This document shows positions 17,239 through 22,176 of a DNA stretch of 22,176 nt, piece by piece. The stretch is from an uncultured Bacteroidales bacterium (GTDB taxonomy: Bacteria > Bacteroidota > Bacteroidia > Bacteroidales > UBA4417), in the NCBI GenBank assembly GCA_937965665.1, contig CALCJE010000308.1, positions 1 to 22,176 of the forward strand, in the 5' to 3' direction. Numbering within the stretch: the first letter of the stretch is position 1; every line of letters starts with the position of its first letter. Under the pieces are notes generated by a model, which worked only from the letters and a program-made list of their open reading frames with translations, did no database searches and was not told the DNA's origin. The position numbers were made by a program, and so were the translations under genes.

Positions 17239-20229
17239 TTAGAATGTTACATTTACACCAACGGAGAAAGTTCTGGTTGTCGGATACTTGTCCCGTTCAT
17301 CATTTCCAGGAGCCAGACCTGACCTGTTAACTTCAGGATCGATACCTTTATAGCCGGTTATGGTCAACAGGTTGAGACCTGAAGCATAAACTCTTGCAGC
17401 TTTAAAAGACTTTGAATTCTTAACATTGAATGTATATCCAAGTGTTACATTATCAAGTTTCAAATAATCTCCCTGCTCAATATAATAGCTTACATAACAA
17501 AGCTGGCTCTTAAGTTCCTTTCCATAAACCAGGTCGAAAGCTGAAGCAAGTTTATTATATGATAAATCGTATGTATTTTCGTAATACATCCTCGAGAAGT
17601 TTAGAATCTGGAATCCAAAAGCCCCGCGTAAGTTAACTGTCAGATCGAAATTCTTGTAATTGAAAGTATTGTTGAATCCGAAATATGATTTTGGTAAACC
17701 ATTTCCCAAATATTGCTTATCAGCATCATTTGCATCAACTATGCTTTTTTGCTCGCCGTCTTTTCCCTCAATTATCCATTCTCCATCATCACCAACTCCA
17801 ACAGATTTATATCCCCAGAAATTTCCGATTGGTTCACCTACCTGGATACGGTGAGTACTCGTTTGAATAGGTTCACCGGTATAGCCTTCGTTAATGAAGT
17901 CATTTGTTAATTGGTAAGCCGGATCGCTTGATAAGGAGAGTAGTTTGTTTTTATTATTTGAATAAGTCAAACTCGTTGTCCATTTGAAAATTTCGGACTG
18001 AAATGGATTATTGGCAGCCAGCATTACTTCGACCCCTTTATTCTCCATTTCAGCAGCATTTGCCAAAATAGAACCATACAGGTAAGGTGGTACAGGAACA
18101 GGATAGTCGTAGAGCATATCCCTTGTTGTTCTTTTGTATAAATCAACACTTCCTGAAACAATACCCTTTAAAAATGCAAAGTCAAGACCCAGGTTTAACT
18201 CTTCCTTTTTTTCCCAACGTAAATCGGGGTTAGGATTTCTGATAGGCTCTATACCTTGTATCCATTTACCGTTGTACAGGAACCGATCGCCATAGTTAAG
18301 GCTGGTTTGCGATTTATAAGGATCGGAAGGTGCAGTACCTGTGACTCCGAAACCTGCTCTTAATTTAAGTTCATGTATAAAATTTAGACTACTCATGAAT
18401 GGCTCACTTGATATCCTCCACCCTAATGATACAGCCGGAAAATTACCCCATTTGTAGTTGTCTCCAAACTTGCTTGATCCTTCCCTTCTTAAACTGGCCA
18501 TCACCAGGTATTTATTATCGTAGTTATAATTGAACCTGCCAAAGAAACCTATAAGCGTTGATGAACTTTTTCCGCTACCCATTCCTGCTTCTCCTCTTAT
18601 CAAGGCATCGCCTGTACCCATATTGTTGTAGGTATATAAATCGGTTGGGAAATCCCAGTTTTGCTCCCAGAAATTTTCTGTCTCATAATATTCATAACTA
18701 TAACCGCCCAATATAGTAAAGTTGTGTTTATCAATATTTTTTGAGTAATCAGTAGTAAATTCAAGCAGATTATCAAAATCACTGGAGGCTGAACGTGATG
18801 CGTAACCATTCTTGCCGTATTTGGTTGTGGAAACATGCTGTTTAGTTTCGTAGTATCCTCTCATAGCTGAATTTTCAACTCTCGATACCATTAACTTTAC
18901 ATGTAAATCGCTTATAGGAGTATATAAAGCACTTCCCGAATAACGCAACTCTTTTTCTTTATTGAGTCCATCAGCTTCGTTCAAGAGGGCTACAGGGTTA
19001 TTATACATGTAAGTATCCCTTTCCTGCCATACACCATCGGCATCCTTAATTACATCCGTTGGATTGCGGATAATAACCTGCCGGTATATTTCAGGGTTAA
19101 AACTATAACCATCCCCGCCTGCCCAGTAGCTCATATTCCTGCTCGACATGTCAAAATTAAACTTCAGCCTGTCATTGAACATCGAATGGGTAAGGTTCAA
19201 ACGTCCGATAAACTGATCATTATCTGATCGTTGAAAAATACCTTGAAATTTTCTGTAGTTGAGTGATGCAGTATAACTTGATGTGGAATTACCTCCTTTA
19301 AATGTTAAATTATGTGACTGGCTGATTGGGGTACGTGTAACCTCTTTAAACCAATCTGTTGAACTACCCAAGTCTTCAAATCCTACACCCTCTGCAATTT
19401 TTTGCCTGTATTCCGAAGCCGTCAGAAAATCCATTTGTCGTGCTATAGCCTGTGTACTCATGTAACCTGAATATTCAAGTGTAGCAGGCGTATTTGTAGA
19501 GGCTCTCTTGGTTGTTACAAAAATAACACCGTTGTTCCCCCTGGTTCCGTAAATAGCGGCGGCTGAACCATCTTTCAATACATCAATTGAAGCAATGTCC
19601 TCCGGTGCTACCGAATTAAGATTACCTGGTACCCCATCAACAATCACCAATGGTTCAGACGAAGCCATAAGAGTTGAGATACCACGCAGCATGATTTGAG
19701 TACCTTGAGTAGGGTCACCTGTTGATGAAGAAACTGTTAGTCCGGCTACTTTTCCCTGTATTAACTGAGCCGCATCCTTGGTAGCTCCCTGGAGGAATTT
19801 ATCCGATTTCACAGTGGATACAGCACTGGTAACATCACCCTTTTTCTGCGTTCCGTAACCGATTACCACAACTTCATTAAGCCCTGTTGCTTCCGATTGT
19901 AATACAACATCGTAGGTTGTTCTTGCGTCTGTGGTAATCTCTATGGTTTTCATCCCTATAAATGAGAATACCAGTACCTGTCCTTTTTTAACGGAGCTCA
20001 ATGTGTATACACCATTTATATCAGTGGTAGTCGCGTTCTGCGTACCTTTTTCATATACCGAAACTCCTACCAGTGATTCACCGGTTAAGGCATCAGTTAC
20101 TTTACCCGTCACTTTTTGGGTTTGGGCAAGTGCGAATAGATTGCACATGAGCATAAAAACGGCAACAAGTGCAAAACTTAAACACTTCGACCATTTTTGC
20201 CTGTGATTTTTAAGGTTGTTTTTTTTCAT
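17239..20229 (-). CDS. SusC/RagA-family TonB-dependent outer-membrane transporter
   Basis: A 996-residue TonB-dependent transporter that imports oligosaccharides or glycopeptides across the outer membrane with SusD. It has a long-n-region signal peptide ending NLFALAQ (~36), a carboxypeptidase-regulatory-like domain (~38-115: VTGKVTDALTGESLVGVSVY), then the SusC signature NEVVVIGYGTQKKGDVTSAV. A plug domain follows (~120-245: IMLRGISTL, PLVIVDGVP, IASIDVLKDGSAAAIYGTRG) and then a 22-strand-type barrel ending RTFSVGVNVTF. Length is normal and no frameshift is visible. There is no N-terminal secretin/STN domain, so FecI/FecR-type signalling is not expected; regulation more likely comes from the Nudix-like regulators at the two ends of the locus. 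The leader upstream is 417 bases long and contains a folded segment. Confidence 0.97.
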   Translation of the reverse strand: MKKNNLKNHRQKWSKCLSFALVAVFMLMCNLFALAQTQKVTGKVTDALTGESLVGVSVYEKGTQNATTTDINGVYTLSSVKKGQVLVFSFIGMKTIEITTDARTTYDVVLQSEATGLNEVVVIGYGTQKKGDVTSAVSTVKSDKFLQGATKDAAQLIQGKVAGLTVSSSTGDPTQGTQIMLRGISTLMASSEPLVIVDGVPGNLNSVAPEDIASIDVLKDGSAAAIYGTRGNNGVIFVTTKRASTNTPATLEYSGYMSTQAIARQMDFLTASEYRQKIAEGVGFEDLGSSTDWFKEVTRTPISQSHNLTFKGGNSTSSYTASLNYRKFQGIFQRSDNDQFIGRLNLTHSMFNDRLKFNFDMSSRNMSYWAGGDGYSFNPEIYRQVIIRNPTDVIKDADGVWQERDTYMYNNPVALLNEADGLNKEKELRYSGSALYTPISDLHVKLMVSRVENSAMRGYYETKQHVSTTKYGKNGYASRSASSDFDNLLEFTTDYSKNIDKHNFTILGGYSYEYYETENFWEQNWDFPTDLYTYNNMGTGDALIRGEAGMGSGKSSSTLIGFFGRFNYNYDNKYLVMASLRREGSSKFGDNYKWGNFPAVSLGWRISSEPFMSSLNFIHELKLRAGFGVTGTAPSDPYKSQTSLNYGDRFLYNGKWIQGIEPIRNPNPDLRWEKKEELNLGLDFAFLKGIVSGSVDLYKRTTRDMLYDYPVPVPPYLYGSILANAAEMENKGVEVMLAANNPFQSEIFKWTTSLTYSNNKNKLLSLSSDPAYQLTNDFINEGYTGEPIQTSTHRIQVGEPIGNFWGYKSVGVGDDGEWIIEGKDGEQKSIVDANDADKQYLGNGLPKSYFGFNNTFNYKNFDLTVNLRGAFGFQILNFSRMYYENTYDLSYNKLASAFDLVYGKELKSQLCYVSYYIEQGDYLKLDNVTLGYTFNVKNSKSFKAARVYASGLNLLTITGYKGIDPEVNRSGLAPGNDERDKYPTTRTFSVGVNVTF

Positions 20230-20646
20230 GTTTGTTTGAGATTGATTAAATTAGGATTTAATTACATATTGGGTATTGTTTTAATTATTGAATGATTTGC
20301 TTAGTTTGTTTTTGCCATAGATTTAGATTTGTATTACTAATAATTTCAGTACTTTTTTTCTCTTTAAGTTTTGTTTTACTTATCACAAAAAAATCTTATT
20401 TTCCACAACTAAATGTTTGTCGGACAAGTAGGTCCCATGGTTCCTTCGATACCTCTGGCCGGCTGGATAACCATTTCCAGCCAGCACCGAAGCATCACCG
20501 TCAACCAAACCAACCAATAAAGGAGATCACAAATCTTATAGATGGATTTCCATCAGGTATTTCTTTCACTTTTTTTGCTTTTAACATGATTGCTACTTAT
20601 TGCTTTAATTGTATTCCTGAAAAAGCTATCCGACTAATCTGTATTT
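20230..20646 (-). other. susC leader/promoter region
   Basis: This 417-base gap lies between regulator copy 2 and susC, both on -. It is mostly AT-rich apart from a GC-richer block at ~20420-20500. No gene is supported; a 120-codon + frame here looks non-coding. The nearest - strand -7-like sequence is AAGATTTG (20537-20530), identical to the one before the GH127 gene, but it lacks a spaced TTG. A short palindrome TTGTCgGACAA is at 20417-20427. No strong terminator for the regulator is seen. Confidence 0.45.
20444..20492 (-). promoter_or_regulatory. Structured RNA-like element in the susC leader
   Basis: On - the segment folds as an outer stem CTTCG (20492-20488) with CGAAG (20448-20444), a 2x9 internal loop, then a 10-bp stem GCTGGCTGGA (20485-20476) with TCCAGCCGGC (20467-20458) around an 8-base loop. 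The position pairing 20483 with 20460 is U.G in the - RNA but A-C in the + RNA, so folding is favoured in the direction of susC transcription. No T-run follows. It starts about 215 bases before the susC ATG. It matches no riboswitch I recognise. Confidence 0.45.
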
Positions 20647-21405
20647 TTACATAGTACAAGAGTTTATATTTTTCATCAGCGAAATCGGAATATTAAAAAA
20701 GAATCCTTGCCGTAGTAATTCTTTGTATTTCTCTTCATTGAATCTATATAACCAGGCACCTCTCTTTGAATCCCTTCTATCCTTTTCATCAAGTTGATCG
20801 AGTAGGTTCATTTTTAGAATGCTCTTCCGGAAATTGCTTTTATCAAATTCCTGCTGATAAATGGCTTCATAGAGAGATTGCAACTGTGGAATAGTAAATT
20901 TAGGAGGTAGCAATTCGAAGCCTAAAGGTTTACGATGAGCTTCATCACGCAAGCTTTCAAGCGCCATTTCCACGATTTTACCATGATCAAAAACAAGCTC
21001 AGGCAATTCGTTAATCGGACACCATTTGGCATTGTTCATCATCTTGTGATGTGAGTAGATATCTTGTATTTTAATGAGGGAATAATATGAAGTTGAAATT
21101 ACCCGGGCCCCAGGATCACGATTAATATCCCCATATGTGTATAATTGTTTCATATATAGGCCTTTCAATCCTGTTAAATCGTAAAGTATCTTATTAGCAG
21201 CTTCATCCATGCTTACTTCAGGACTAACAAATCCACCCATCAACGACCATGAACCTTTGCAAGGATGCATTACCCTATTTATAATTAAGAGTTTCAATTC
21301 CCCTTTAATAAAACCGAAAATGATACAATCGACAGCTACCAGGAAAGGTGTATATTTATTGTAGATATCAACACCTGGGCTGATTGCATTTATTTCTTCA
21401 AGCAT
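20647..21405 (-). CDS. Nudix-like transcriptional regulator (NrtR/AraR type), copy 2
   Basis: A 252-residue protein built like copy 1: Nudix fold at ~20-158 (FLVAVDCIIFGFIKGELKLL, WSLMGGF) and winged helix at ~168-228 (KFTIPQLQSLYEAIYQQEFD, NFRKSILKMN, KRGAWLYRFNEEK). The Nudix box (58-80) is more decayed than in copy 1: the first Glu is V64, the Arg is K72, and the REUxEE glutamates are I73, D76 and L77, so hydrolysis is unlikely. It strongly resembles Bacteroides AraR (CIIFGF, WSLMGGF, SLYEAIY, DPG), which represses L-arabinose genes until arabinose binds. The ~20-residue tail after NEEKYKELLRQG is longer than in copy 1. The gene is upstream of susC on the same strand, 417 bases away, so susC is the likely main target. 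The quasi-palindrome 15 bases before its start may allow autoregulation. Confidence 0.9.
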   Translation of the reverse strand: MLEEINAISPGVDIYNKYTPFLVAVDCIIFGFIKGELKLLIINRVMHPCKGSWSLMGGFVSPEVSMDEAANKILYDLTGLKGLYMKQLYTYGDINRDPGARVISTSYYSLIKIQDIYSHHKMMNNAKWCPINELPELVFDHGKIVEMALESLRDEAHRKPLGFELLPPKFTIPQLQSLYEAIYQQEFDKSNFRKSILKMNLLDQLDEKDRRDSKRGAWLYRFNEEKYKELLRQGFFFNIPISLMKNINSCTM

Positions 21406-21419
21406 AATCTCTATTTTTA

Positions 21420-21447
21420 GTTACCAGAAAATACATTTATCTGTAAC
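21420..21447. promoter_or_regulatory. Quasi-palindrome directly upstream of regulator copy 2
   Basis: GTTAcCAGA (21420-21428) and TCTGTAAC (21440-21447) are complementary over 8 pairs if the extra C at 21424 is bulged, with 11 bases between the arms. The element begins 15 bases before the ATG at 21405, where a repressor could block transcription. It shares CTGTwA-type half-site character with the repeats before copy 1, but the resemblance is loose. Confidence 0.3.
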
Positions 21448-22176
21448 AGGACTTTTCAGGTATTGCGCAATGGGGTATTAAGTTTTCAAATGTGACAATT
21501 AGTACTTCTGAGTCGAAATCCAATTATGCTATTTAACAATGATCGAATAAGAAATCGGATCACCTGATTAAGTGAAGAAGGAATTTTGAGAAAGAATAGC
21601 CTGATTATAGCATCAAACACTCAAACAGACGTTTGTAAGTTTTTATCAGATTTGGAATAAATAACACTTTCTCCATTGTTCTTCTGTATTTCACAAGTCA
21701 GGAATAGAGTATTGTTTTTTAGAACCATATTAAATAAGCGTAATGTTTACACTTATTTTTTCGTAGCTAAGATACAACAAGAAATTAATAAAAGTACATT
21801 TTACTTTTATTTTTTTTAATATATTTCTATACTGCTGTTTATCAACATAATAATGTCGTAATAATTATATAAAATCTACAATTTCAGTTAACTTTTGAAA
21901 TATTGTTCAGTAAATAAATCAAATGTTATTGATTATTATTGCCGAATTTTGAAGAGGAAGGTAATTTTATTTAAAATTTTTTATAATATTTTATTCTTTA
22001 AATCATCAAACTAAAACCATCCCGGATTTTTTTGTTACAAAAATCCGGGTATCCAAGAGTTCTCTTATAAATCATTTGTCCTCAAAACAACTTTTGGGCA
22101 TAATCCTCTTGATCCTCTATGATCCTCAATTATTTTGATAATCGAAGTACTAATGCTTCTGCTGAATCATTCAATG
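21448..22176. other. AT-rich gene-free right end
   Basis: No gene is supported on either strand in the 771 bases from the regulator start to the window end. The part from ~21760 to 22010 is extremely AT-rich. Single -7-like boxes occur (TACATTTT at 21795, TAACTTTT at 21889, both +, one mismatch each) without clear -33 partners. Near the end, ATCCTC repeats three times at 22103, 22112 and 22122 (9-10-base spacing). The strong inverted repeat is listed separately. Confidence 0.5.
22021..22049. repeat. Perfect 11-bp inverted repeat, CCCGGATTTTT/AAAAATCCGGG
   Basis: CCCGGATTTTT (22021-22031) and AAAAATCCGGG (22039-22049) are exact complements around a 7-base gap. The T/A tracts face the loop instead of flanking the GC stem, the reverse of an intrinsic terminator, and no T-run follows on the right. 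It may be a protein-binding palindrome or an RNA hairpin in the leader of a gene beyond the window. Confidence 0.6.

Noticed and set aside
17239..20229. FecA-type transporter with sigma/anti-sigma signalling
   Set aside because: There is no STN-type signalling domain before the carboxypeptidase-regulatory-like domain and no ECF sigma or FecR gene nearby.
20431..20460. tRNA T-arm-like string GGTTCcTTCGATACC
   Set aside because: The flanking bases do not form a T stem and no anticodon or acceptor arms can be drawn around it.
20292..20654. 120-codon + frame opposite the susC leader
   Set aside because: Composition is like translated AT-rich intergenic DNA, with no domain, and it runs into the antisense of the regulator gene.
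1..22176. CRISPR array, transposase, integrase or phage genes
   Set aside because: No regularly spaced repeats and no mobile-element protein motifs were found in any frame.

Overview
The window looks like a chromosomal piece of a saprophytic Bacteroidota bacterium (Bacteroidales/Marinilabiliales-like; the genus cannot be fixed from sequence). Reasons: a SusC/SusD pair, several Bacteroidota-type lipoproteins, a FISUMP-domain protein, a RemB-like outer-membrane protein, A-rich leaders without strong Shine-Dalgarno sites, and promoter-like TAnnTTTG boxes.

Region 1 (1-3541, + strand) is the end of a surface-polysaccharide locus. It holds the 3' end of a polysaccharide deacetylase with a DUF3473-type tail, a WecA/MraY-type polyprenyl-phosphate sugar-1-phosphate transferase, and a Wzi/RemB-like outer-membrane beta-barrel protein. 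A gene-poor convergent gap (3542-3923) follows.

Region 2 (3924-21405, all genes on the - strand) is a polysaccharide/glycoprotein utilisation locus. In transcription order it contains: a Nudix-like (NrtR/AraR-type) regulator; SusC; SusD; a multidomain GH127 beta-L-arabinofuranosidase; a short possible secreted peptide; a GH127/GH146-type enzyme; a DUF6055-like lipoprotein with an HELGH motif; an Fn3-like plus FISUMP lipoprotein; an M61 metallopeptidase; and a second Nudix-like regulator. Both regulators have Nudix boxes lacking the catalytic glutamates and keep a C-terminal winged-helix region, as in the L-arabinose regulator AraR of Bacteroides. Family knowledge and context together suggest import and removal of beta-L-arabinofuranosides. 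The two zinc-peptidase-like genes raise the inference that the target is an arabinosylated protein, such as plant hydroxyproline-rich glycoprotein.

Non-coding structure includes: a perfect 12-bp hairpin between susD and the GH127 gene, with a likely internal promoter next to it; a GC-rich folded segment in the susC leader whose G.U pair forms only in the - strand RNA; inverted and direct repeats upstream of each regulator gene; and a perfect 11-bp inverted repeat in the AT-rich gene-free right end (21406-22176). No tRNA, rRNA, CRISPR array, insertion sequence or integrase was seen.
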